Shown: positions 1 to 8,427 of the stretch, one piece after another | Numbering within the stretch: the stretch's first letter is position 1 | How the letters are laid out: each line of letters starts with the position of its first letter | NCBI GenBank assembly: GCA_937934745.1 | Contig: CALGZC010000062.1 | Location: 1 to 43,910 of the forward strand | Reading direction: 5' to 3' | DNA length: 43,910 nucleotides | From: an uncultured Blastocatellia bacterium | GTDB taxonomy: Bacteria > Acidobacteriota > Blastocatellia > Chloracidobacteriales > Chloracidobacteriaceae | Made by a program: the position numbers and the translations under genes | The notes under the pieces: model-generated | Seen by the model: only the letters and a program-made list of their open reading frames with translations | Told to the model about the DNA's origin: nothing | The model's database searches: none

Positions 1-147
1 CGTCGGCAAAAAAGCAAAAAACCGGCGCGTTCGACCGGACTTGTTTCTGGGCGTCACCAATCGGTGTGTTTCGGTCGCTTGGGTTTGCCGGCTGTGGTAG
101 CTCCCTTCCGGCTCGTATCCGAACTCCTGCCCGAACCTCAGATGTAA
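1..147 (+). CDS. Possible C-terminal end of a protein running off the left edge
   Basis: Frame 1 is open from the first base of the window to a TAA at 145-147, giving 49 codons that end in LLPEPQM. No family is recognisable and no start is visible, so this may be the tail of a gene that begins left of the window. An open stretch of this size is also common by chance in GC-rich DNA, so the call is weak. Confidence 0.25.
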   Translation, partial: RRQKSKKPARSTGLVSGRHQSVCFGRLGLPAVVAPFRLVSELLPEPQM

Positions 148-151
148 GGAC

Positions 152-700
152 TTGACAGAAACCTACCCGGCAGCGTTTGCGCGCCGGTCGGTGAAGTACC
201 GTCCTGGTCTTTCCGGTGTGGCAACAACGAGTGCCGTGCAGGTGATCAAAACCGTGTTGCCTATCGAGCCAATTCGAGCCGACTTTGTGACCTTCATCCA
301 CGCGGCCGACCGGCTATTCCGCATTGGTTCCACGTTGACCCAACTCCGAACTGCTGTCGGCCACCGTGGATGTGGATGACGGGGCGCGCATGCACCGGCT
401 CTCGGTGACGCAGGTGATACTCGTGCTGCGAGGGCGCGGGCGGTGGTGCAGGCCGGTCAGGTCTGAGGTCAAGCAGACATGGCACGAGTTTTGGATATTG
501 CGGCTGTGGGAGGTCAAGGTGGAAGAGTTGCTGGCGGAGCTCCGGCAGACGGCGGAGCGGATCAAAACCCCGACAGACGCGACAAGACGCGCTATGGCTT
601 CGGCCTGTGCGCAGGTCCGGCAAGACTACAGGATGCCTCGCAGGCTGATACAGGCCTGTTCCGGGAGGCAATGTAATGCAGGAGGATACACGCCCCGGAC
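152..700 (+). other. Region without an intact gene; possible decayed coding sequence
   Basis: No complete convincing gene lies between 148 and 713. Two plus-strand segments look codon-like but are in different frames. The first runs from about 152 to 345 and includes the stretch ADFVTFIHAADRLFRIG. The second runs from about 340 to 660 and includes VEELLAELRQTAERIK, a short amphipathic helix. A single frameshift near 345 would join them. I do not recognise the family, and the segment could equally be noncoding. The longest minus-strand frame here (294-704) is rich in Pro, Arg and His and looks like a shadow. The convergent histidine kinase gene ends at 714. Confidence 0.3.
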
Positions 701-713
701 CCATCCCGCGTCA

Positions 714-2945
714 CTACGGCTTGCGAGGCCCACCACACTCAGCCGTGGCGTGGCCGGAACTAATGGTTTTCTCTCTGTTATCCGTAGGCAGGGAAGATAG
801 AGATTCAGAGCTTGTTTCACCGACTTGACCGGCCCAAACGGGCAAGGTCACGGTGAAAGCACTGCCGACGCCAACTTGGCTTTTGACCGCGATGTTGCCC
901 TCGTGCGCGGCCAAAATGCGCTTTGCAATAGAAAGTCCGAGGCCGAAGCCAACTTTCTGCTTCCCTTGTCTGCCTTGCCGGTACGGGTCAAACAAAAACG
1001 GTAGTTCCGCAGTTGGAATCCCGGGGCCGGTGTCGGTAACGGTGACTTCCACAAAGGACAAGCCAGACTCAACACCTTGCCCGGCGACTGCGCAGGCGGT
1101 CACAGTCACCGTCCCGCCCGGTGGTGTAAACTTTGCCGCGTTTGTCAGGAGGTTCATGAAAACTCGTTCCAGCTTCCGGGCGTCGCCGGCAACAGCGGGT
1201 AAGGCAGGTGGTAAATCAACGACGAAGTCAAGGTCGTGAACCGTTCCCAGCCGCGTATTTTCCACACACTGCCGCAGCATCGGGACGAGATCGAGGAGCT
1301 TAAGATCGAGTGTCAGTGACTGCGACTCACTCCGGGACAACTCCAGCAGGTCGGTGATCAGATCCAGTGTGCGACGGACGTTCTCTTGAGAAGCGCGCAC
1401 AAGCGTAAGAAGATCGGGGTCGGCATCGGTGAGCGTACCTTCAATGATTTCCAACGTGCCGCTGACGGCTGCCAGCGGAGAGCGCAGATCATGGACGAGC
1501 ATCGCCGTGAAGTCCGACTTGATACGGTCCAGCTCCATCAACCGGGCATTGGCGGCTTCTGCTTCTGCCCGCTGCCGTTCGGCCTCGCGCTGCGCCTCTT
1601 CGCGCGCTCGCAAGGCTTCGCTTAGCTCCTGATTGGCTCGTTTGAGCTGTTCATTGAAACTGACCGAAATCGCCATTTCAACGGCGCGGCGGTCTGCTTC
1701 GGCGCGGGCAGCGTCCTTTTCTTGCTTGAGCAGCATCAGTCGCGCGAGCAAGCCGACCGACAAGAGGATCCCCTGAGCTGCCGTACCCAAGTGCAGTACC
1801 GATGACCACCCGATGCTTGGCGGCAGGATGCCGGCCGTGCGCAGCGCATTGAGGATAACGGCTAGAATGACCACCGACCAGGACAGGAAGAAGTACAGCG
1901 CCGGGCGATATCCCTGTTGCAGCGGTATGAAAAACAACAGGAACGCGGGCACCCCACACAACAACATTGAAAAATTGGAGATTTTGGCCGTCAGTTGACT
2001 TGGCCACACGACGGCCAGCACTGCCAGTAGGGAAAAGTAGCCAGCCATCAGCCGCATCCAGCGATTGGCACGTGGACTATACTTTTCCAAAAGCAAGTAT
2101 GTCCCGGTCAGCAGTGCTGCCGCGCCTGATGTGAGATTCCCGAAGGCCAGGCGCAGCGCAAGTCCATCCACGACGAATCCACCCAGCAGCCACGCCTGAA
2201 GTTGGGAAGCAAAGCCGTCCACACAGGCTTGAAACAGCCCGAGACACAGTAGGTAAATGGAAAAATAAACATTCGCCCAGTCGCGCATCCCCAAGAAAAA
2301 GACCGCGTTGTAAATGACCAAAACGAGCAGCAAACCGTAGTAAACGCCAAGGGAAAAACTGTAGATGCGATCCTTGCGAGCATGGGCGAACGGCTCCCAC
2401 AACATGGCCGAAAATGTCAGCGAGCCGTTGGTTTCCACCCGAAGATACATTGTCTGCTCGGTGCGTGCCGGAATGGTGACAGGAAATACCGGCAGCCGGT
2501 GCGGCACAACACGCACGTCAAAGGGCAAGGCGTCACCTGCCATCAAACAGACAAAGCCTGCGTGGGCGTGTCGTCCACGCGGCAGGTAAGCTTCTACACG
2601 GCCCAGGTACGGTTGCTCAATTTCAAGTAAACGTTCCACTGCATGATTCGCGTCATTGCGCAGTTGCAAGCGGAACCAGTAGGCAGACGCTGTATAGCCA
2701 AGGTTGAGCCTGTCGGTCTTGACGGGAACAAAATTGATTGTTCCGCTGGCCACTTGTTCAATGGTGATGTGACGCGTGCGATCCTCAAACTGTTCCAGGG
2801 CTGTTGTCAGCGGTTGTGCGGACAGTGCCTCACCAACGACGAGTGGGGTGGCAGTGGCTGCCTCTCCTGCCAAAAGTTCAATCGCAAGAACAAGCAGTAG
2901 TGCCAGATAGACGAGCACTCGCTGCTGACTCTTTCTAGGTCGCAT
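714..2945 (-). CDS. 7TM-DISM sensor histidine kinase
   Basis: Membrane sensor kinase of a two-component system, 743 aa, predicted to autophosphorylate on a histidine in response to an extracytoplasmic signal. Residues 1-25 are hydrophobic and look like a signal peptide. Residues about 40-185 match the 7TMR-DISM extracellular domain (YWFRLQLRN, LRVETNGSLTFS). About seven membrane segments follow between 195 and 405, then a coiled coil (410-475). The kinase core shows the H box with His485 (LVHDLRSP), the N box around Asn602 (FMNLLTNAAKF), G1 DTGPGI at 638-643 and G2 GFGLGLS at 666-672. Start is an ATG. No receiver domain is fused and no response regulator is adjacent, so it is an orphan kinase here. 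The ligand is unknown; members of this family have been linked to carbohydrate or other small-molecule sensing. The next gene upstream on this strand, the MacB-like permease, ends 243 bases away. Confidence 0.93.
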   Translation of the reverse strand: MRPRKSQQRVLVYLALLLVLAIELLAGEAATATPLVVGEALSAQPLTTALEQFEDRTRHITIEQVASGTINFVPVKTDRLNLGYTASAYWFRLQLRNDANHAVERLLEIEQPYLGRVEAYLPRGRHAHAGFVCLMAGDALPFDVRVVPHRLPVFPVTIPARTEQTMYLRVETNGSLTFSAMLWEPFAHARKDRIYSFSLGVYYGLLLVLVIYNAVFFLGMRDWANVYFSIYLLCLGLFQACVDGFASQLQAWLLGGFVVDGLALRLAFGNLTSGAAALLTGTYLLLEKYSPRANRWMRLMAGYFSLLAVLAVVWPSQLTAKISNFSMLLCGVPAFLLFFIPLQQGYRPALYFFLSWSVVILAVILNALRTAGILPPSIGWSSVLHLGTAAQGILLSVGLLARLMLLKQEKDAARAEADRRAVEMAISVSFNEQLKRANQELSEALRAREEAQREAERQRAEAEAANARLMELDRIKSDFTAMLVHDLRSPLAAVSGTLEIIEGTLTDADPDLLTLVRASQENVRRTLDLITDLLELSRSESQSLTLDLKLLDLVPMLRQCVENTRLGTVHDLDFVVDLPPALPAVAGDARKLERVFMNLLTNAAKFTPPGGTVTVTACAVAGQGVESGLSFVEVTVTDTGPGIPTAELPFLFDPYRQGRQGKQKVGFGLGLSIAKRILAAHEGNIAVKSQVGVGSAFTVTLPVWAGQVGETSSESLSSLPTDNREKTISSGHATAECGGPRKP

Positions 2946-3188
2946 ACACTGACAAGACTACATTGAGCTCAGGGTTGACCAGTGTAGTGCAAAAGCAGCG
3001 TCTTTACTAGCAACCGTGCGGCGCACTTAAACGCGCTGCAACGCAAGCGGCTCCGAACGCAAGCTGTGTTGCAAGTGACGGCGGGGAATCCTTTTTCCTG
3101 GGTCGCTGCTTGCTGGCAGATGGTGGTTCGACGTTTGATCTGAAGCCATCCGCCGTTTGGGTTCTCCATCTGCGGAAGCAAGGCCCAC

Positions 3189-4415
3189 CTAGTCAGCGCG
3201 GAGTGCCTGAATCGGATCCAGTTGTGCCGCTTTGTTGGCCGGATAAATTCCGAAGAACAGCCCAACGCTGCCTGAAACCACCACGGCCAAAGCAACTGCC
3301 CAGAACGGCAGCGCCACCGGCAAACCTGAAAAGTGTGACACAATCAACATCGTCACATATGCAAGCCCCAGGCCGATGATGCCTCCGATCAATGACAACA
3401 GCGCCGATTCAGCCAAAAACTGCCGCAGGATATCGCGCCGCCGCGCCCCGAGGCTTTTGCGAATGCCGATCTCGCGCGTTCGCTCGGTCACCGAAACCAG
3501 CATGATGTTCATAATGACAATCCCACCAACGACTAACGAAATACCGGTGATGGGCAACACGACGGCGCTGACCGTCGCCAGCAGCGTTGTGAAAATGCCC
3601 TGTGTTGCCGGATCGCTCGTAATGCTGAAGTCGTCTTCTTGACTTGGCGCTAAACGGTGGCGGGTGCGGAGAATCGCCCGGATTTCATCCTCAACCAGTT
3701 CGTTGGGAATGCCGCGCCGCGGCCGCACATACAACGTCAACGATCGCTGATCACCATAGATTTTGTGAAACGTACTGAGTGGAATCTGCACATAGTTATC
3801 TTGGGATTGCCCCAGGAACGTTCCAAGCGGTTTAGCAATGCCGATAACTTCGTAAGGGTCACGTCCGATTTTGACCGTCTGGCCAATCCCGCCTCCGCGT
3901 GGGAACAGCTCCTTGGCAATGTCTGCCCCGAGGACACACACCATGCGCCGGTTTTCCTCATCAAACAGACTGATGACGCGCCCTTCTGCCAACTCAACCG
4001 TTGAGAGGTCGTTGAAGTTCGCCGTCACACCCTGCACACCGACCGTCGGCACAACCACATTGCCGTAGCGCACATCTGCCGCCGAACCGTCCTGGGCCGC
4101 CACCGCATCGGCCAGTGTCAATTGCTCACGTAATGCCAGCAGGTCGTCCACCTTGAGGTCAGGGTTTCGCTGCAAGGCACGCAGGAACTTTTCAAAGTCG
4201 GCAAATCCCTGAAAAGCAGCCTTTTCTACCGTGAGCGCTCCGACGCCATAAACGGCGACTTTTTCGCTGACATACTCGCTAAAGCCTTCAATGACCGTCG
4301 CAACAGCGGTGATGCTTGCCACGCCGATAATCACGCCGAGTAGTGTCAGAAATGACCGCAACTTGTGTGCCCAGATCGCATCAAAAGCCAGGCGGAACAC
4401 TTCAAACCAACTCAT
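3189..4415 (-). CDS. MacB/FtsX-family ABC transporter permease
   Basis: Inner-membrane permease of the MacB (type VII ABC) family, 408 aa. It has an N-terminal transmembrane helix preceded by an amphipathic segment (SWFEVFRLAFDAIWAHKLRS), then FLTLLGVIIGVASI, which is typical of the family. A large periplasmic MacB-core domain follows (about residues 45-265), then three C-terminal helices forming the FtsX domain. The conserved loop RTREIGIRKSLGA lies between TM2 and TM3. In well-studied relatives (MacB, LolCE) the protein dimerises and uses ATP hydrolysis for mechanotransmission across the periplasm. The ATPase subunit is not fused and not in this window. The ATG at 4415 is preferred over an upstream non-ATG start at 4484 because it puts the family's usual N-terminus first. 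The substrate cannot be told. Confidence 0.92.
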   Translation of the reverse strand: MSWFEVFRLAFDAIWAHKLRSFLTLLGVIIGVASITAVATVIEGFSEYVSEKVAVYGVGALTVEKAAFQGFADFEKFLRALQRNPDLKVDDLLALREQLTLADAVAAQDGSAADVRYGNVVVPTVGVQGVTANFNDLSTVELAEGRVISLFDEENRRMVCVLGADIAKELFPRGGGIGQTVKIGRDPYEVIGIAKPLGTFLGQSQDNYVQIPLSTFHKIYGDQRSLTLYVRPRRGIPNELVEDEIRAILRTRHRLAPSQEDDFSITSDPATQGIFTTLLATVSAVVLPITGISLVVGGIVIMNIMLVSVTERTREIGIRKSLGARRRDILRQFLAESALLSLIGGIIGLGLAYVTMLIVSHFSGLPVALPFWAVALAVVVSGSVGLFFGIYPANKAAQLDPIQALRAD

Positions 4416-4543
4416 AGCCACCACTGTAGCAGCACAGCACCGCCCGCCTATCCCGTTGCCGGCAGCAATCAGTGCTTTGGTCAAGTGCTTTAGTCAGACA
4501 AGCCACCACGGTGAACGCTCAACGACGGCCGAGCTGACGCCAC

Positions 4544-5830
4544 CTACTGGACAAAGGCCGGGGTGCGCAGCGACGGCTTGAGGTTGCAGATAATCCCTTT
4601 GGGCTTGCCGGACGCACCGGTGGACGAGGGAAGTGGGCGGCGCGCCGGAGGCGTTGTCACGCGCGCCTTCTTGGGCTTGCCGTTGAGCGGAACAATTTCC
4701 ACCTCAAGCGTATTCTCACCATACCCAACAACTGGCGCCTTGAACTTCGCACCACCGGCTTCAAACGTCTGGTCGTTGAAGAAGTTGTACAGGTCGAGCA
4801 CGTCCATTGTGGTTTCCACTGCCATCCGGTCGCCGACCGCCCCGACACCCAACGTCACATAGGCATTCTGCGCTTGGAGCGCCTTGATGATCGCCTGCGT
4901 TTGCTGAGGTGAAGTCTTGAAGAAAACCGTCAGTGTAATGTTGTTCTTGAGTTGCTTCTGGTCGTAAATCACATCGCTGTCGGCAAAGATGGACTGGTAA
5001 AGCTGCCCGACGGCGCGTGTTATGAGCAGGGGTGCCGCTTCATCCATCGCCTTCCCAAAGGCAACCATCGCAGAGTTGGCACTGCCACGTGTGGTGATAA
5101 CCCCCTCCCCTAGGATGCGATTGTCGTTCGGACGCATGACCGTGTAGATAAAATTTGCGTCGCAGATGTAACCGCCAATGCTCGCCGGCCGGTTGTCGGT
5201 TTCCGGGTCAATGTAGATGAGGTAATCCGCACCGTACTGAAGCGCCTGCTTGGCCAACAGGCTTAGGCCCTTGGGCGACTGCTTGAGCTGGACGGACGTG
5301 ATTTCCGTGACCCCTTCAAAGGCGACCGATTGGAGTCCCGCCTGGCGCATTGGCTCATAAACCAGTGCGCGCAATGTCTTGGCCGCCTTAGGATCTTCAA
5401 ACCGGCTGGATGGCAGAAACATTACACGCGGCGGCCGCTCCCCAAAACTCAGCACCTTGTTTTGGACCAGCGCCGACACCATGGCCGGTAGGTTTACATC
5501 GCCCTCTACGGTGAGAATGATCTTGGTTTCGTCTTCGTTATAGCGCGTATTTGTGATCTTGAAGTCAGTGAGAAATTCATCCGGCGGGTCGAGGGCGACG
5601 TCAATTTCCTCTGTAAGACTCTCAATCAGCGACCGCGAGAACTTTGATTCTAAAAAATCCACCAGAAACTGCTTACGAGCTTTGGATCTCGCCCGTGTTT
5701 CCGATGCCGTGCGGGTCGCTGCGTTGTAATCAAACGTGTAGCGTTTCTTGAGTGTCTCACCGTACGCGGTCGGTATTGTCACAAGGCAGCATCCGCAAAT
5801 GATTGCAGAAAGGTATCGTGAGAAGTGCAA
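4544..5830 (-). CDS. Exported FlgT-like envelope protein
   Basis: A 428 aa exported protein of uncertain function. Residues 1-24 form a signal peptide ending near TAYGE. The segment ETRARSKARKQFLVDFLES resembles the N-terminal domain of FlgT-like proteins, and the middle (VMFLPSSRFED, then GADYLIYIDPE) resembles their nucleotide-fold-like domain, also seen in CsgG relatives. The C-terminus is Pro/Arg/Lys rich (TTPPARRPLP). The start codon is TTG, supported by a perfect AGGAGGT ribosome-binding site at 5837-5843, six bases upstream. The next gene on this strand is a CsgG-like protein, and the two probably act together at the outer membrane, but a terminator between them suggests separate levels of expression. 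Flagellar genes are not seen nearby, so a flagellar role is not implied. Confidence 0.72.
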   Translation of the reverse strand: MHFSRYLSAIICGCCLVTIPTAYGETLKKRYTFDYNAATRTASETRARSKARKQFLVDFLESKFSRSLIESLTEEIDVALDPPDEFLTDFKITNTRYNEDETKIILTVEGDVNLPAMVSALVQNKVLSFGERPPRVMFLPSSRFEDPKAAKTLRALVYEPMRQAGLQSVAFEGVTEITSVQLKQSPKGLSLLAKQALQYGADYLIYIDPETDNRPASIGGYICDANFIYTVMRPNDNRILGEGVITTRGSANSAMVAFGKAMDEAAPLLITRAVGQLYQSIFADSDVIYDQKQLKNNITLTVFFKTSPQQTQAIIKALQAQNAYVTLGVGAVGDRMAVETTMDVLDLYNFFNDQTFEAGGAKFKAPVVGYGENTLEVEIVPLNGKPKKARVTTPPARRPLPSSTGASGKPKGIICNLKPSLRTPAFVQ

Positions 5831-5836
5831 CGTTGA

Positions 5837-5843
5837 CCTCCTA
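5837..5843 (-). promoter_or_regulatory. Strong Shine-Dalgarno supporting a TTG start
   Basis: On the minus strand the sequence AGGAGGT precedes the TTG at 5830 by about six bases. It is the best Shine-Dalgarno match I noticed in the window. It decides the start of the FlgT-like gene, whose signal peptide begins directly at that codon. Confidence 0.75.
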
Positions 5844-5854
5844 AAAACTAAGCG

Positions 5855-5886
5855 AGAAAAAACAACCCGGCGAGCACGTCGCCGGG
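5855..5886 (-). terminator. Rho-independent terminator between two envelope genes
   Basis: The 8 bp inverted repeat CCCGGCGA (5866-5873) and TCGCCGGG (5879-5886), with a 5-base loop, is followed on the minus strand by TTGTTTTTT. It lies just after the stop of the CsgG-like gene and just before the ribosome-binding site of the FlgT-like gene, so it should end or attenuate transcription between them. Confidence 0.78.
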
Positions 5887-5905
5887 CTTCAACTCGAAAA
5901 CAGGC

Positions 5906-6886
5906 TCACTGCCGACGTGGCGGTGGCGTTGTGATTCGGGCCACTTGCCGAACGGTCATATCCGTCTGGATGCGTGCAAGATTTGGTGCCGGGTCAGCCA
6001 TCTTGGTGTTGGGGTCGTAAGTCTGCATCACATCGCAGTACGTGATACGCTCACTTACCTTCACCGCGCGCAGCGTCGCCACACGATTAAAGATGCGATC
6101 AAGAATCGTGCCGTCGGCATCGCGAATGGGTTCGCCTTCGATAATGACATCAAACTGGATGCCTTCCTTAACACCGTCGCCCGATCCACTCCGAATGATC
6201 ACCTGTCCGTCGCGCACCATAGCCACCGTTGTTTCAAACGGCACCTCGAGGCTCATGACTTCGGCAAAGCGCTCGGCAAAGGTTTTCATCATCTTGGTGA
6301 ACGACTCCTGCCCCGGTGCATCGCTGGTGTTGCCACCCAAGCTGCCAAGCTGGGTTGACGCCGTCGAATCACTCGCATCGTAGTTTTCCGACTTAATGAC
6401 CGAACCGGTTTCAGCGTTGATCAGCTGGATGTTGATCTTAGCGGTCATCTTCTTTTCGCGCCGTCCAAAACGACCAATGTTGATTCCACCTTCTTTCACA
6501 TCCACCGAGACACACTTGGCGACGATGATGTACTGTGCCGATCCGAGCCGCCCAACTTTGATGGCATTGTTCGGATTGGCTAAGTCGGAGTTGGCCAGCT
6601 TTTGCTCGGCAATGATCGAGTCGAGTGAGTCGCGGGACAAAACTTCAAACCGTCCGCCGGCGAGCGCCGTTTCCAGTTCGGCTACCATAATGTCTTTTGT
6701 CCAACTGCGCTGGTTATCCTGCGGAATAATAGCAACCTTGATTTTATCTTTCTTAGGTTTGTTCTCATGCAGGCTACTTGACGGTGAGTTACCGGTCTGA
6801 CGCTGCGCCAACATCGTTGTGCTTGCAAAGGCAAGGAACAATAAACTACCTACGATGAGTGCCGATAGCAATGTACGGTTTCGCAT
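5906..6886 (-). CDS. CsgG-like exported protein with FlgT_C-like tail
   Basis: A 326 aa exported protein. The N-terminus from the ATG at 6886 is a signal peptide (hydrophobic residues about 5-27, cleavage near TMLAQ); it has no obvious lipobox Cys. Residues about 48-215 match the CsgG/HfaB fold: a first strand KVAIIPQ, the region GGRFEVLSRDSLDSIIAEQ, and GSAQYIIVAKCVSVDV. Residues about 222-325 resemble the C-terminal domain of FlgT-type proteins (DGQVIIRSGSGDGVKEG). CsgG forms an outer-membrane secretion pore in curli systems, but many relatives do not, and no curli subunits are visible here. The tail ITTPPPRRQ echoes TTPPARRPLP in the neighbouring FlgT-like protein. An upstream in-frame start at 6985 is less likely, since it would bury the signal peptide; AGGAGAGG lies upstream of 6886. 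Confidence 0.8.
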   Translation of the reverse strand: MRNRTLLSALIVGSLLFLAFASTTMLAQRQTGNSPSSSLHENKPKKDKIKVAIIPQDNQRSWTKDIMVAELETALAGGRFEVLSRDSLDSIIAEQKLANSDLANPNNAIKVGRLGSAQYIIVAKCVSVDVKEGGINIGRFGRREKKMTAKINIQLINAETGSVIKSENYDASDSTASTQLGSLGGNTSDAPGQESFTKMMKTFAERFAEVMSLEVPFETTVAMVRDGQVIIRSGSGDGVKEGIQFDVIIEGEPIRDADGTILDRIFNRVATLRAVKVSERITYCDVMQTYDPNTKMADPAPNLARIQTDMTVRQVARITTPPPRRQ

Positions 6887-7064
6887 GGTGAAAAATAGCC
6901 TCTCCTGCCAGTAGGGTACCATGTTAGGAACTAGGCTGGTTTTCCAGCCGACAACAGCTCGGTAAGCCAGAGCACCACGACGCACTGTTTAAAGTGTGGT
7001 AGAGTCTAAGCCTTGCTTCAGCGTGATGCCAAAGAATTTTGGCGCCCACAGTGCCGGTGTTACC

Positions 7065-7367
7065 ATGGTTGCCGAAACAATCCTTGCCGAATATCGCCGC
7101 CTCATTGATGAAACTGATGCCCAACTTGTTGCCTTGTTGAACCGACGGGCAGAGCTGGTCATTGCTGTGGCGCACATTAAGCAGGCCGGGGGACTGCCGG
7201 TTCACATTCCGGCACGCGAAGCAGAAGTCCTGACGCGCGTAACGGCGCACAACTCCGGGCCGCTGGAGAACGCCGCCATTCAACGACTGTTTGAACATAT
7301 TATCGCCGAGTCACGCCGGCTTGAACATATCGTCTTGGGGATGTCTGAAGGGACATCCTCTTGTTGA
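7065..7367 (+). CDS. Chorismate mutase, AroQ type
   Basis: Small all-helical chorismate mutase, converting chorismate to prephenate on the way to phenylalanine and tyrosine; probably cytosolic and dimeric. The first helix RRLIDETDAQLVALLNRRAEL carries the conserved Arg and the D-x-x-L-x-x-L-x-x-R-R pattern. The segment AVAHIKQAGG supplies the active-site Lys, VHIPAREAEVL follows, and the last helix IQRLFEHIIAESRRLE ends the domain. The length from the ATG at 7065 is 100 aa, normal for a stand-alone domain. In-frame starts at 7026 (ATG) and 6996 (GTG) are possible; no ribosome-binding site decides between them. The gene is divergent from the CsgG-like gene and 200 bases upstream of the LOG-family gene. 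Confidence 0.88.
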   Translation: MVAETILAEYRRLIDETDAQLVALLNRRAELVIAVAHIKQAGGLPVHIPAREAEVLTRVTAHNSGPLENAAIQRLFEHIIAESRRLEHIVLGMSEGTSSC

Positions 7368-7386
7368 GGCAAAATCCGTACAGGGA

Positions 7387-7422
7387 CCGGCTGGGCCAGC
7401 CGGCGCACGGTGGAGCGTTTTT
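7387..7422 (+). terminator. Possible hairpin terminator after chorismate mutase
   Basis: CCGGCTG (7387-7393) pairs with CAGCCGG (7397-7403) around a 3-base loop. A T-run (7418-7422) follows, but about 15 bases after the stem, which is too far for an ideal intrinsic terminator. Confidence 0.3.
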
Positions 7423-7575
7423 GCATTTTGGGTTCGTTGCTTCGCAAAAGCTTATGGTACAAACAAATTTCACTTCTTGTTCAGACCGAGCAAACGATGA
7501 GGTCTTGAGAAGTGGCCTGCCGATGGCAGCGGCCGTACCGCGATTCATAGACCAACTGATGAACGGAACGACTTG

Positions 7576-8400
7576 ATGAAGCACAATGTCGGGCGCTTGG
7601 TGAAACCTCCCAAAGCCTATCGCAACCACGAATTTCTCGAAAGCCGGGCAGCACGCATTATCCGTATTCAAAGTGAGTATCTTGAACCGGCCGTCCGGCT
7701 GCGCGAGCATAATATCCACGACACGATTGTGTTCTTTGGCTCGGCGCGCATCCATCCCAACCAAAACAGCAAGTACCCGCCGGAGTATGAGGTCGAACCC
7801 AATCGGGAGACGGTAACCGATCCCGCATTGGTGCGCTTTTACGACGACGCCGTTGACCTGGCGCGCATGTTGACCACCTGGGCCATGAGCTTACCGACTA
7901 CACAGCGCCGGTTCTTGATTTGCTCTGGCGGTGGCCCAGGCATCATGGAAGCCGCCAATCGCGGAGCTGCCATTGCTGGCGGTAAGTCGGTCGGCTTCAA
8001 TATCAGTCTCCCGTTTGAGCAGTATCCCAACCCATACATCTCGCCCGAGCTGTGCTTTGAGTTTCACTACTTTTTCATGCGCAAGTTCTGGTTGGTGTAT
8101 CCGGCCAAGGCGCTGGTCATCTTTCCCGGCGGCTTTGGGACGCTGGACGAACTTTTGGAAGTGCTGACGTTGCTCCAGACGCGCAAGCTCAACCGGCGCA
8201 TACCGATTGTCATCTACGGCGAAGCCTACTGGCGTGAGGTCATGAACTTTGAGGCCCTGGTCAAGTGGGGTACGATTTCAGCTACCGATTTGGACTTCTT
8301 CCGCTACGCCGACACACCAGAGGAGGCGTTTACCTATCTGCGCGATTGCCTGCTTGAAATCTACGGGCAACCGGAGGAAGGACCGGCATTTAGCGACTGA
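7576..8400 (+). CDS. LOG-family nucleotide phosphoribohydrolase-like protein
   Basis: Member of the LOG (TIGR00730, once called lysine decarboxylase) family, 274 aa. Known members hydrolyse the N-glycosidic bond of cytokinin riboside monophosphates, or of other nucleoside monophosphates. Family signatures are GGGPGIMEA at residues 118-126 and PGGFGTLDE at 184-192, within a Rossmann-like fold that opens with DTIVFFGSARI. It is longer than the classic 190 aa plant-type LOG, with about 50 extra N-terminal residues and an insertion after the first strand, as in larger bacterial relatives. The start is the ATG at 7576, directly after an in-frame TTG. It lies 27 bases upstream of livG and is probably the first gene of that operon. 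The native substrate is not clear from sequence. Confidence 0.88.
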   Translation: MKHNVGRLVKPPKAYRNHEFLESRAARIIRIQSEYLEPAVRLREHNIHDTIVFFGSARIHPNQNSKYPPEYEVEPNRETVTDPALVRFYDDAVDLARMLTTWAMSLPTTQRRFLICSGGGPGIMEAANRGAAIAGGKSVGFNISLPFEQYPNPYISPELCFEFHYFFMRKFWLVYPAKALVIFPGGFGTLDELLEVLTLLQTRKLNRRIPIVIYGEAYWREVMNFEALVKWGTISATDLDFFRYADTPEEAFTYLRDCLLEIYGQPEEGPAFSD

Positions 8401-8427
8401 GTGAGCCTGTTGCGGTAGCCAGGCGTT

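Noticed and set aside
7573-7575. TTG start for the LOG-family gene
   Set aside because: An ATG follows immediately at 7576 in the same frame and is the simpler choice; the product differs by one residue.
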